From assembly GCA_003538495.1 (NCBI GenBank), contig DPSD01000611.1, forward strand, positions 431 through 7,711: 7,281 nt of DNA, given 5' to 3'. Shown one piece after another: positions 1-6,242 of this stretch. The notes under the pieces are model-generated. The model worked only from the letters and a program-made list of their open reading frames with translations, did no database searches and was not told the origin of the DNA. This stretch comes from Accumulibacter sp. (GTDB taxonomy: Bacteria > Pseudomonadota > Gammaproteobacteria > Burkholderiales > Rhodocyclaceae). A program made the translations under genes and the position numbers. The number at the start of each line of letters is the position of its first letter. Within the stretch, counting starts at the first letter, position 1.

Positions 1-89
1 GCCCGTTCGCCACGACCGCTCTGCTCGATCACCATCGGTACCAGACCCAGTCCCTGCGGATTCCAGCTGCTGACGTGGTCAATGCTCAT
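1..89 (-). CDS. clpP: ATP-dependent Clp protease proteolytic subunit, N-terminal fragment
   Basis: Only the first 29 codons are inside the window; the gene continues past base 1. The translation starts MSIDHVSSWNPQGLGLVPMV and continues into an IEQSGRGERA segment, which matches the N-terminus of ClpP just before its first conserved strand (the LVPMVxEQxxRGERAYDI region). ClpP is the serine protease of the ClpXP/ClpAP complex, a cytoplasmic barrel that degrades unfolded and tagged proteins. The catalytic Ser-His-Asp residues lie outside the window. The ATG at 87-89 is preceded by an AGAGGAG-type ribosome site about 4-5 bases upstream. The start lies 32 bp after the tig stop codon on the same strand, the usual tig-clpP(-clpX-lon) order, so co-transcription with tig is likely. 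Identification rests on a short but distinctive N-terminus plus the neighbour. Confidence 0.93.
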   Translation of the reverse strand, partial: MSIDHVSSWNPQGLGLVPMVIEQSGRGER

Positions 90-121
90 CTCGACTCCTC
101 TGCTTGCAGACCCCTGCCTAT

Positions 122-1462
122 TCAGGATGTCTGGCCCATCAATTCAGCGAAGGCCGCCGGCTTGTCATGCACCCTCACGCCAGCCAGCATCCAGGCAACC
201 ACGTTGGCCTCGATTGCTGCGCTCTCGAAGTCACCGAGTCGCTCGGGCTGCGCATAGTACCAGCGGACAACCTCTTGCGGATGCTCATAACTTTGCGCCG
301 CGTCTTCGACCAGCGCGCGCACCTGCTCCGGTCTCGCCTGCAGTTCGTTGTGCTTGACGATCTCGGCAAGGATCAGCCCGAGGCGTACCCTGCGCTCCGC
401 CTGTTCGACAAACCACTCGCGTTGCATCGGCACGTCCTTCACCTTCATCCCGCGCTGTTCCATATCGTGGCGTGCCAACTGCGTCAGGCGCTCGATCTCT
501 CTCTCAACCAGCGCCATCGGGACATCGATCGGGTTGGCCTGCAGCAGCGAGTCCATCACCTGCGCCGTGATCTTGGCCTGCAAGCGCTTCTTCACCTCGC
601 GCCGGAGGTTGGCCTCGATCTCGGCATGCATCTTGGCGAGGTCACCGTCGTCCACCCCGAGAGACTTGGCGAATTCGGCGTCGACTTCGGGCAAGATCGG
701 TTCCCCGACTTCCTTGACGGTGATCTCGAAGGTCACCGTCTGACCCGCGAGTTCCCTGGAGAAGTACTCGGCCGGGAAGGTCATCTCGAAGGACTTGCTT
801 TCGCCCGGACGGGTACCAACCACGGCGTTCTCGAAGTCAGGCAACATCCGTCCTTCGCCGAGCACGAACTGGTAATCCTGGCCCTGACCACCCTGAAATG
901 GGACGCCATCCTTCTTGCCGAGAAAATCAATGCTCACCCGATCGGCATTGGCTGCAGCGCGGTCGACAAGCTCATAGCGCACACGCTGCTTGCGCAGGAT
1001 CTCGATGGTGCCCTCGATTTCGACAGGGCCGACTTCAAGAACCGGCCGCTCGATTTCCAGATGGCCGATATCGCTCAGCGTGATTTCCGGAAACACCTCG
1101 AAAGTCGCCGAGAACTCGATGTGCGACGTGCTTCCGTCATTCTTCGCCTCGATCTTGGGCGTCCCTGCAACGCGCAAACGCTGCGCCGTCACGGCATCGC
1201 TGAGCAAACCCTTGAGCGTTTCGCTCAAGGCGTCGTTACGCGCCTGATCGCCATACTGCTGCTTGATGATATGTGCCGGCACCTTGCCCGGACGGAAGCC
1301 CGACATCTTCATGTTCTTGCCGAGACGCTTCAGGCGCAGGTCGACGTCTTTTTCGAGATCAGCAATGGCTATTGACAGGTCAATGCGCCGCTCGAGCGCG
1401 TTGACCGCCGCTATGCCAGGGGCGGGTGCATCGGTGTCGGTATTGGCAGCGTTCGTTTCCAT
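122..1462 (-). CDS. tig: Trigger factor, ribosome-associated chaperone and peptidyl-prolyl isomerase
   Basis: Encodes 446 residues, close to the usual 430-450 for trigger factor. This cytoplasmic chaperone docks at the ribosome exit tunnel and shelters nascent chains. The ribosome-docking signature GFRPGKVP is at residues 55-62 within the N-terminal domain. An FKBP-type isomerase domain follows at about 173-252, beginning ADRVSIDFLG and including the VLGEGRMLPDFE loop. The helical C-terminal substrate-binding domain fills about 253-446. The ATG at 1460-1462 was chosen because it has an AAGGA ribosome site (1469-1473) six bases upstream and gives a family-like length. The open frame runs on to 1585, but that part does not look like trigger factor. 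The N-terminus before the conserved LERRIDLSI segment is about 20 residues, somewhat longer than usual and rich in Asn, Thr, Asp and Ala. clpP follows after 32 bp. A 423-aa open frame on the opposite strand is a codon-bias shadow. Confidence 0.97.
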   Translation of the reverse strand: METNAANTDTDAPAPGIAAVNALERRIDLSIAIADLEKDVDLRLKRLGKNMKMSGFRPGKVPAHIIKQQYGDQARNDALSETLKGLLSDAVTAQRLRVAGTPKIEAKNDGSTSHIEFSATFEVFPEITLSDIGHLEIERPVLEVGPVEIEGTIEILRKQRVRYELVDRAAANADRVSIDFLGKKDGVPFQGGQGQDYQFVLGEGRMLPDFENAVVGTRPGESKSFEMTFPAEYFSRELAGQTVTFEITVKEVGEPILPEVDAEFAKSLGVDDGDLAKMHAEIEANLRREVKKRLQAKITAQVMDSLLQANPIDVPMALVEREIERLTQLARHDMEQRGMKVKDVPMQREWFVEQAERRVRLGLILAEIVKHNELQARPEQVRALVEDAAQSYEHPQEVVRWYYAQPERLGDFESAAIEANVVAWMLAGVRVHDKPAAFAELMGQTS

Positions 1463-1468
1463 TAAGAA

Positions 1469-1473
1469 TCCTT
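1469..1473 (-). promoter_or_regulatory. Ribosome binding site of tig
   Basis: AAGGA on the minus strand, six bases before the ATG at 1460-1462. It decides the tig start against the longer open frame that reaches 1585. Confidence 0.7.
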
Positions 1474-1567
1474 GTGATACGGGCTGAAAGGTGGGTGGAC
1501 CCTGGCTTCGCCGAAAAACCAGACCGTTCAGGCAATGCTGGACGGGGCAGCCACACCGAAGAGGCGG

Positions 1568-1648
1568 AAAGCACGCTGCTTTCAAGCAATGCTTCGAAAC
1601 CAGGAGAATTCACGTTGCAACGGTTCGTCACGTGTGCTTGCGAAGCAC
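1568..1648. repeat. Cluster of AAGCA/TGCTT inverted repeats in the presumed tig leader
   Basis: Three perfect inverted repeats share the same core. AAAGCA/TGCTTT with a 3-base loop is at 1568-1582. AAGCA/TGCTT with a single-base centre is at 1584-1594. GTGCTT/AAGCAC with a 3-base loop is at 1634-1648. A further unpaired AAAGCAC is at 1737-1743. They lie 110-190 bases upstream of the tig start, in what would be its leader RNA. Function is not known; they could be mRNA hairpins or binding sites for a dyad-recognising protein. Confidence 0.5.
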
Positions 1649-1747
1649 CAACAGGCCGGCAAACAGAGCATCTGGAGACTCCTCCGAGTCCGTTTCGCGT
1701 CCACATCCGCACGGTCATTGCGCCGCGCTGCATACGAAAAGCACACG

Positions 1748-1776
1748 ATTCTACAGCAATATTTCAAGGGTCGAAA
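1748..1776 (-). promoter_or_regulatory. Candidate tig promoter
   Basis: On the minus strand a -10-like TAGAAT (1748-1753) has a poor -35-like TTTCGA (1771-1776) 17 bases upstream. Within the spacer is CTTGAAA (1762-1768), which equals the -35 consensus of heat-shock sigma-32 promoters, but no matching CCCCAT-type -10 follows. Only the -10 is reasonable, so this is a tentative call. If used, tig would have a leader of roughly 280 bases. Confidence 0.22.
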
Positions 1777-1911
1777 CCCGTCGAGCGCACGCAGGCGACC
1801 GCCAAGTACCCGCGACAGCACGACACGGCGCACCGTACCCGAGGCGCGCGACTTGTCCCCGCTACCGGAAGCAGGCATGATGATCCCCGCGTGATGAGTT
1901 CCACACTGCGG

Positions 1912-1917
1912 CATAAT
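1912..1917 (+). promoter_or_regulatory. Candidate -10 box for the small protein / flavocytochrome operon
   Basis: CATAAT differs from the TATAAT consensus at one position and lies about 130 bases before the start at 2048. No good -35 hexamer sits 16-18 bases upstream. An alternative is TTGTCC (1853-1858) with CATGAT (1876-1881) at 17-base spacing, four of six matches in each box. Either could be the operon promoter; neither is strong evidence. Confidence 0.22.
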
Positions 1918-2047
1918 CGGCGCTCGTCAGACTCATGGCGAGACGAGGTCGTCGATTCATCGCCGCCTTCCTCCGACAGCAGAGCACGCCCGGCACCGGC
2001 CTTTGGCCCCGGCGTCGGGAACTGGATTCACGTTACGACACCTGGCG

Positions 2048-2356
2048 ATGACCGAACTTGCTCGCATGACCCTGCTGGCTTACGCGCTGTGGCTGCCCCT
2101 GGTCGCTGACGCTCTGGCCGACGGTCCCTGGCACGCCGCTCGCCAGAACACTTACGGCTGGCAGTTCATGACTCCGGACGAGCGCGTCGAGCACCAGCGG
2201 CAGATGCGCAGCTTCGCGACATACCAGGACTGCAAGGCCTATCAGAACGTTCACCACGCCGAAATGGCCGAGCGCGCCCGCCAGGCCGGGGTCGTCCTCG
2301 AACAGCCGCGCGAATCGGGCTGCGAGAAACTGCGCGCCCGTGGCCGACTGCAGTGA
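2048..2356 (+). CDS. Small exported protein of unknown function, first gene of the flavocytochrome operon
   Basis: Encodes 102 residues. A hydrophobic stretch at about 8-20 followed by ADALA and then DGPW suggests a Sec signal peptide cut after Ala24, giving a periplasmic mature protein of about 78 residues. The mature part contains MTPDERVEHQRQMRSF (41-56), then two cysteines, Cys62 in YQDCKAYQ and Cys92 near the C-terminus, which could form a disulfide. I recall similar small exported betaproteobacterial proteins with an MTPEER...MRSF...TYEEC pattern, but no function for them. The ATG at 2048 was preferred because it puts an Arg before the hydrophobic core; ATG 2066 and TTG 2003 are alternatives, and none has a clear ribosome site. 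Its stop codon overlaps the GTG start of the reductase gene, which argues for coupled translation and a shared process. Confidence 0.72.
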   Translation: MTELARMTLLAYALWLPLVADALADGPWHAARQNTYGWQFMTPDERVEHQRQMRSFATYQDCKAYQNVHHAEMAERARQAGVVLEQPRESGCEKLRARGRLQ

Positions 2357-3633
2357 CCGGCGCACGCCTGGCCACCGCCCGGCGCGCGCTCGCGCCGCTG
2401 GCCGCCCTGTCGATCACGGTCGCTGGTGTCGGCTGGGCCTTCCCAGACGGCCTGACGCCGTGGCGCAGCGTCGGCATCGTCAGCGGCTGGGCGGGGACTG
2501 GCCTGCTGGTCGCCAGCCTGCTGCTGATGGTCCGCGAGGCCCGCCTGGCAAGGCTGCTGGGCGGCCTTGAACTGAGCTATCGCTGGCATCACCGCTGCGG
2601 TCTGCTGGCCTACCTGCTGCTGCTCTGCCACCCGCTGGCGCTGGCGCTCGACGGCTGGGCGGAAGCACCACCGCTGGCCTGGCAGACGCTCGATCCGCGC
2701 GCGCAGTCGTGGCCACTGTGGCTGGGCTGGGGCGGGCTGCTGCTGCTAATGCTCGGCCTGACGACGACTTTCGCCATGCAGCTCCCGTACCGGCGCTGGC
2801 GCAGCTTTCATTTCGTTCTCGGCGCCGGCGTCGTGCTCGGCCTGACGCACGTCTACGTCCTGCTCGGCAACGACCGGCTGCTGCTGACCCTGCTGTTGCT
2901 GGCGATGGCCGCACTGGGCTGGCGCCTGCTGGCCAGCGACCTTGGTCTGGCGGCTCACCCCTATCGGGTGACACAGGTCGAGGCGCGCGCGACAGGAATG
3001 ATCGAAGCGGCGCTGGCACCCTGCGCCGCGGCGCTGGCGGTAAGCCCCGGGCAGTTCGTCCTGGCCGCCTTCGGCGACGGAGTCCACTACCGCGGCTGCG
3101 GCGAATACCACCCGTTCACCGTCAGCGGCATCGACGACCAGGGCCGCCTGCGGGTCAGCGTCAAGGCGCTGGGCCCCTGCTCCCGCCGAATCCAGACCAT
3201 CGAACCCGGGGTGCTGGTGCATCTCGAGGGACCGTTCGGCAGCTTTCTGGACGAAGTGCATGCCGCGCCGCAACTCTGGGTGGCCGGCGGCATCGGCATC
3301 ACCCCGTTCATCGCCGCATTGCGCGCCAACCGCTGCCGGCAGCCGACCACCCTGATCTACCTCTATCGCCGCGATCGCCATGGTGGCGATGCCGCCTTTC
3401 TCGACGAGCTCCGGCTCCTGGCCAGCCAGGACCGACAGCTCGAACTGGTGATCGATGCTTCCGACGAGGGCCCGCCCGCCGTCGACCGACTGCTGGACGA
3501 GGTCTCCCGGCTGGCCGAAAGGCAAGTCCAGATGTGCGGACCAGCGGCGCTGCTGGCGGCGCTCACCCCGGCTCTTCGGCGGCGTGGGGTTGCGGACGGC
3601 GCGATCCATTTCGAGAGCTTCGACTTCCGATGA
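2353..3633 (+). CDS. Ferric reductase / NADPH oxidase-like membrane flavocytochrome b
   Basis: A 426-residue inner-membrane protein of the ferric reductase-like superfamily. The first ~200 residues hold about six membrane helices (roughly 13-31, 41-60, 83-100, 121-140, 153-171, 176-196). Two helices carry histidine pairs with 13-residue spacing, His80/His93 and His153/His166, the expected ligands for two stacked b hemes. The rest is an FNR-type oxidoreductase domain: FAD motif HPFTVS (253-258), LEGPFGSF (291-298), NAD(P)-binding GGIGITPF (312-319), MCGP (394-397) and the C-terminal ESFDF. Together these predict transfer of electrons from cytoplasmic NAD(P)H through FAD and two hemes across the membrane. 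The start is GTG, overlapping the upstream stop by 4 bp (GTGA), with no obvious ribosome site of its own. The 3' end overlaps the cytochrome b5-like gene by 4 bp (ATGA). The final acceptor (iron, oxygen or a periplasmic protein) cannot be read from sequence; the neighbour suggests a periplasmic heme protein. Confidence 0.9.
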   Translation: MTGARLATARRALAPLAALSITVAGVGWAFPDGLTPWRSVGIVSGWAGTGLLVASLLLMVREARLARLLGGLELSYRWHHRCGLLAYLLLLCHPLALALDGWAEAPPLAWQTLDPRAQSWPLWLGWGGLLLLMLGLTTTFAMQLPYRRWRSFHFVLGAGVVLGLTHVYVLLGNDRLLLTLLLLAMAALGWRLLASDLGLAAHPYRVTQVEARATGMIEAALAPCAAALAVSPGQFVLAAFGDGVHYRGCGEYHPFTVSGIDDQGRLRVSVKALGPCSRRIQTIEPGVLVHLEGPFGSFLDEVHAAPQLWVAGGIGITPFIAALRANRCRQPTTLIYLYRRDRHGGDAAFLDELRLLASQDRQLELVIDASDEGPPAVDRLLDEVSRLAERQVQMCGPAALLAALTPALRRRGVADGAIHFESFDFR

Positions 3634-4037
3634 CCCGCCGCCTGTTCATCCTTGCCACGCTATCGTTCTGGCTCGCCGTCGTCGGCTTCGCCGCCAGCCA
3701 CTGGTGGCTGCCGGCCAGAGTGGCGGAGACAGCGCTAGCCACCCCGGCTTCGGCAGCTGGCGCTCCGACAACTGCCGCCACGGCCGACGCGTCGCGCTCG
3801 CTCGCCGAAGTCGGCAGGCACCGGGAAGCCGACGATTGCTGGATGGCAATCAACGGCGAAGTGTACGACCTGAGCCGCTACCTTCCCGAGCACCCCAGCG
3901 ACCCCGAAGTCATTCTCGCCTGGTGCGGCCGCGAAGCAAGCCAGGCTTACCAGACCAAAGGCAGGGGACGGCCCCACTCGGCGCGCGCCGACCGACTGCT
4001 GGCCGAGTACCGGATCGCCACACTGCAGCAACCGTGA
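3630..4037 (+). CDS. Membrane-anchored cytochrome b5-like heme protein
   Basis: Encodes 135 residues. An N-terminal hydrophobic segment (about 5-22, after MTRR) is an uncleaved anchor or signal peptide. An Ala/Thr-rich linker (about 31-56) follows. A cytochrome b5-like domain spans about 58-132, with the family core WMAINGEVYDLSRYLPEHP (71-89). His88 in LPEHPSD corresponds to the first axial heme ligand, where classical proteins have HPGG. His116 in GRPHSAR is the likely second ligand. Cys70 and Cys99 could pair in the periplasm. The positively charged N-terminus predicts the heme domain outside the cytoplasm. The ATG overlaps the reductase stop codon (ATGA), so the two proteins are probably made together and exchange electrons. 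No ribosome site of normal spacing is visible, consistent with coupling. Loss of the HPGG glycines and the longer His-His spacing (28 versus about 24 residues) make it a divergent member. Confidence 0.83.
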   Translation: MTRRLFILATLSFWLAVVGFAASHWWLPARVAETALATPASAAGAPTTAATADASRSLAEVGRHREADDCWMAINGEVYDLSRYLPEHPSDPEVILAWCGREASQAYQTKGRGRPHSARADRLLAEYRIATLQQP

Positions 4038-4102
4038 TGCGGATGCCGTCGCCGCGTCGTGCGCAGCTGCGCCCTGGAGAAGCCCCACCGGCGCCGCCGC
4101 GC
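4038..4102. other. Short convergent intergenic gap
   Basis: This 65-bp gap separates two convergent genes. It contains a 12-bp palindrome GCGCAGCTGCGC at 4061-4072 but no stem followed by a T-run on either strand. No factor-independent terminator is therefore supported. Confidence 0.4.
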
Positions 4103-6073
4103 TCACCACAGCGTCCGCGTATCGATCCAGCTCACCCGTCCGGTCCGCCGCTTGACTTCCTGATACATGTGCGCCGTACCTCCCAGGCCGTCGCCGCCAC
4201 CGCCATTCCAAAGACAGACGAAGCGCACCTTGTCGATACCCCAGGCCAGCGCGGTGTATAGCAGCCAGAGGTTGCAGCGCTCGAAAGCGTTCGCCTCCTC
4301 GCCACGAAGGTCTTTCGGCAGGGTACCGAGTTCAGCCGGCATGATCAGCGGCTGATTGTCGATGCCTCTGGTCAGGCTGAAGTAGCGTTGTCGCCAGTGT
4401 TCGCCATTGCTGGCCGGCAAGACCGAGCGCTCGATGAATTCAGGTTCGTCGAAGGGCAGCATCGCTTGCAGGCGGACGCCGCGCGCCTGGCAAGCCTCAA
4501 GGAACAGCAGGTCGCCGCCGCTGGCCGCCTGCGCCAGTGCCAGGTCGCCCGGGCCGGCAGCGAGCCGGTCGAGGGTCTCGGCGATCTTCTCGGCGGCGAG
4601 ATGCTCGCACGCAGCAGGGAAGCGCGCTGGCTGACGCCCGGGCGCGTCGACCATGTGGCCGCTGAACAGCAGCACCTGCCTCGGTTCGAAAGGCGGACTG
4701 CTGCGCGCGATCTCGCGTTCGACGATGGTCAGTGCGACGGACGTCTCGGCGGGGCGAAAGTCGATGTCGCGTAGCAGCGCCAGCGTCTCCCGACTCGAAT
4801 CAAGCGCGAACCAGTCGCGGTTGGCGGCCGCGACCATGTTGCCGTACTCGTCGCGAACGCTTTCGAGCGAATTGACCAACAGGCACAACTGCGCATAACT
4901 GGCGCGCGCTGCGTAACTCTTGCGGTCGCGCTCCTGTGCGCTCAGGCTGGCCCACAACACGCCACCAGTGAGATTGTCAATCACCGTCCGGCTGCTCTTT
5001 CCGGCACAGTGCTGGCGCAGCACTTGCAGCGTCAGGGCATTGATCCCCGAGACGTGATGCGCCGGATCGGCGACGAAGGCGCCGTAATAGGGCTCGATCG
5101 CCGCGCCGAGAGCGGCATTCTCCTGGCTGGCGGCGGCATGCATCTGAGCGGGCGTCAGGCCCGGCTGCCGCCAGCGCGAAGTCCAGTTTTCCATCTCGAC
5201 ACGGCCGGCGAGTGCCCAGCATTCGGGGTCGCGCGGGTAATCGTGGGTGAGCTGTCGGACCCATTCGCGGGCTTCATCATAGCGCCCCAGGGTGCACAGG
5301 CAGACGGCCTTCTGTTCACGGCTCGTCTGGTCGTCGGGATCGACGCCCAGCGCCGTTTCGAACTGCTCCAGCGCCAGCTCGTACTGCTTGAGCTTGAGTA
5401 GCGCATGGCCGGCGCTGCGCTTGCCTTCCAGGCGAAGGGCGCGCACCGGTGTTTCGTCGGCGAGCACCAGGATATCGCCGGGACGGTTCTTCTGACGCGC
5501 GACTTCCATTCGCCGCGACCAGTTGGCGAAGGTGTCCGAAAACTCGTTGCGCTCGACCAGCAACAGCTGCCGCCATGGCGGCTGCTCTAGGTTCGGGATC
5601 AACTGAAAAACCGGGCTCACCTTGCGCCGTGTCGAACTGGCCATACTGGCACGGACCATCGCCGTCAGCGCCGCGCAGTCCGCCGCCAGGGTCGCCGGAT
5701 CGGGCGCACCATCGCGCAGCGCGTAGCGCAGCTTGCGGTCGGTATAAATGTCGAAAGGCTGCTCGGGCCGCGGCCCCTGCACCAGCACCACGCCGCGCGC
5801 GCGCAGCGCGTGCCGGACGCCCAGTTCGTACCAGACGTTCGGATTGTCGAGCGTCAGGTCGGCGACCACCAGATCGGCGAGCAGCAGCTCCTGGAACAGA
5901 TCGGCCCGGATATCGCCGGCGCGCAGTTCCTGGTCGGCCCTGAAGACTTCGAGACCAGCGGCCTCCAGTGCCGGCTGGAGATATTCGACGTAGACCCGAT
6001 TGAAGTCGATCGGCTGCCCGTCGTGCCCCGGCTTGCTGCCGAAGGGCATGGCGACGAAGGCGTGTGGTTTCAT
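4103..6073 (-). CDS. TIR/deoxyribosyltransferase-like, TPR/TRAFs-binding and SLOG-like multidomain signalling protein
   Basis: Encodes 656 residues, probably cytoplasmic, with no signal peptide or membrane helix. Residues 1-120 look like a TIR-like/nucleoside 2-deoxyribosyltransferase-like fold: FVAMPFG (6-12), FRADQEL (44-50), DLTLDNPNVWYELG (72-85) with Glu83 where such enzymes carry the catalytic glutamate, and PFDIYTDRKLRY (106-117). Residues about 180-460 are helical with TPR-like units at about 220-285, and resemble the TRAFs-binding/DUF4071 region also found in animal ASK kinases. Residues about 465-656 look Rossmann-like, with GGDLLFLEACQARG (519-532), LPFDEPEFIERSV (539-551) and a glycine-rich WNGGGGDGLGGT (622-633). 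I read this as possibly SLOG-type nucleotide binding. ATG 6073 was chosen because AGGAGA (6079-6084) lies five bases upstream; a GTG at 6094 would add seven residues and bury that site. The gene appears monocistronic and converges on the cytochrome operon. The assignment by motif recall is good for the N-terminal fold and TPRs and weaker for the C-terminal domain. No ligand or target is visible. Confidence 0.75.
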   Translation of the reverse strand: MKPHAFVAMPFGSKPGHDGQPIDFNRVYVEYLQPALEAAGLEVFRADQELRAGDIRADLFQELLLADLVVADLTLDNPNVWYELGVRHALRARGVVLVQGPRPEQPFDIYTDRKLRYALRDGAPDPATLAADCAALTAMVRASMASSTRRKVSPVFQLIPNLEQPPWRQLLLVERNEFSDTFANWSRRMEVARQKNRPGDILVLADETPVRALRLEGKRSAGHALLKLKQYELALEQFETALGVDPDDQTSREQKAVCLCTLGRYDEAREWVRQLTHDYPRDPECWALAGRVEMENWTSRWRQPGLTPAQMHAAASQENAALGAAIEPYYGAFVADPAHHVSGINALTLQVLRQHCAGKSSRTVIDNLTGGVLWASLSAQERDRKSYAARASYAQLCLLVNSLESVRDEYGNMVAAANRDWFALDSSRETLALLRDIDFRPAETSVALTIVEREIARSSPPFEPRQVLLFSGHMVDAPGRQPARFPAACEHLAAEKIAETLDRLAAGPGDLALAQAASGGDLLFLEACQARGVRLQAMLPFDEPEFIERSVLPASNGEHWRQRYFSLTRGIDNQPLIMPAELGTLPKDLRGEEANAFERCNLWLLYTALAWGIDKVRFVCLWNGGGGDGLGGTAHMYQEVKRRTGRVSWIDTRTLW

Positions 6074-6078
6074 GGACG

Positions 6079-6084
6079 TCTCCT
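6079..6084 (-). promoter_or_regulatory. Ribosome binding site deciding the start of the multidomain signalling protein
   Basis: AGGAGA on the minus strand, five bases before ATG 6073. It favours this start over the in-frame GTG at 6094. Confidence 0.65.
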
Positions 6085-6129
6085 GCAGGAACACGGCGGC
6101 TGGCCGAAGACACCGAAGACGCCTGGAGC

Positions 6130-6178
6130 GGCGAAACCGGCGCCAAGGTGTCAGGCGAAACAGGCACCCCCCGGCGCC
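6130..6178. repeat. GC-rich hairpin and short direct repeats upstream of the signalling gene
   Basis: GGCGCC (6139-6144) and GGTG (6147-6150) pair with CACC (6165-6168) and GGCGCC (6173-6178). This gives an interrupted stem around a 14-base loop. GGCGAAACNGGC also occurs twice, at 6130-6141 and 6154-6165, as a 24-bp-period direct repeat. All lie 57-105 bases upstream of the start at 6073, in the likely leader of the minus-strand gene. No T-run follows on either strand, so this is not a typical terminator. Confidence 0.4.
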
Positions 6179-6242
6179 TTGCCTGGCGCTCGAAACCTAA
6201 CGACGATAGTCGGAGCGCCGGGCGGCTCCGGCGTGGGACACC

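Larger units (their letters stand above)
1463..2047. other. Gene-free divergent intergenic region between tig and the small exported protein gene
   Basis: About 585 bp with no recognisable protein in any frame; the overlapping frames here give low-complexity Arg/Ser/Ala-rich translations. I searched by eye for a tRNA on both strands, since tRNA genes often lie near this locus, and found no arm set with a proper T-loop. The region contains several short perfect inverted repeats (1568-1582, 1584-1594, 1634-1648, 1677-1690, 1768-1779). It also has weak promoter-like boxes for tig (1748-1776, minus) and for the downstream plus-strand operon (1853-1881 and 1912-1917). It probably holds both divergent promoters and a long tig leader. 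Confidence 0.6.

Noticed and set aside
104..1375. 423-aa open frame on the plus strand across tig
   Set aside because: It lies antisense to a clear trigger factor gene, has no recognisable domain, and is explained by GC-rich codon use on the other strand.
1762..1768. CTTGAAA as a heat-shock sigma-32 -35 element for tig-clpP
   Set aside because: It matches the -35 consensus, but no CCCCAT-like -10 follows at the required distance.
1768..1779. GGGT-CGAA-ACCC hairpin resembling a tRNA T-arm
   Set aside because: The stem is 4 bp with a 4-base loop rather than 5 bp and 7 bases, and no acceptor, D or anticodon arms are found around it.
2746..3609. 287-aa minus-strand open frame inside the flavocytochrome gene
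   Set aside because: Gln/Ala/Gly-rich shadow created by CTG-rich membrane-helix codons; the plus-strand protein has all family motifs.
2709..3629. Upstream part of the 442-aa plus-strand frame that contains the cytochrome b5-like gene
   Set aside because: Arg/Pro/Gly-rich translation out of frame with the reductase; only the portion from ATG 3630 is coding-like. The long frame does not indicate a fusion.
4061..4072. GCGCAGCTGCGC palindrome as a bidirectional terminator between convergent genes
   Set aside because: Stem of only 4 bp as RNA and no T-run on either side.
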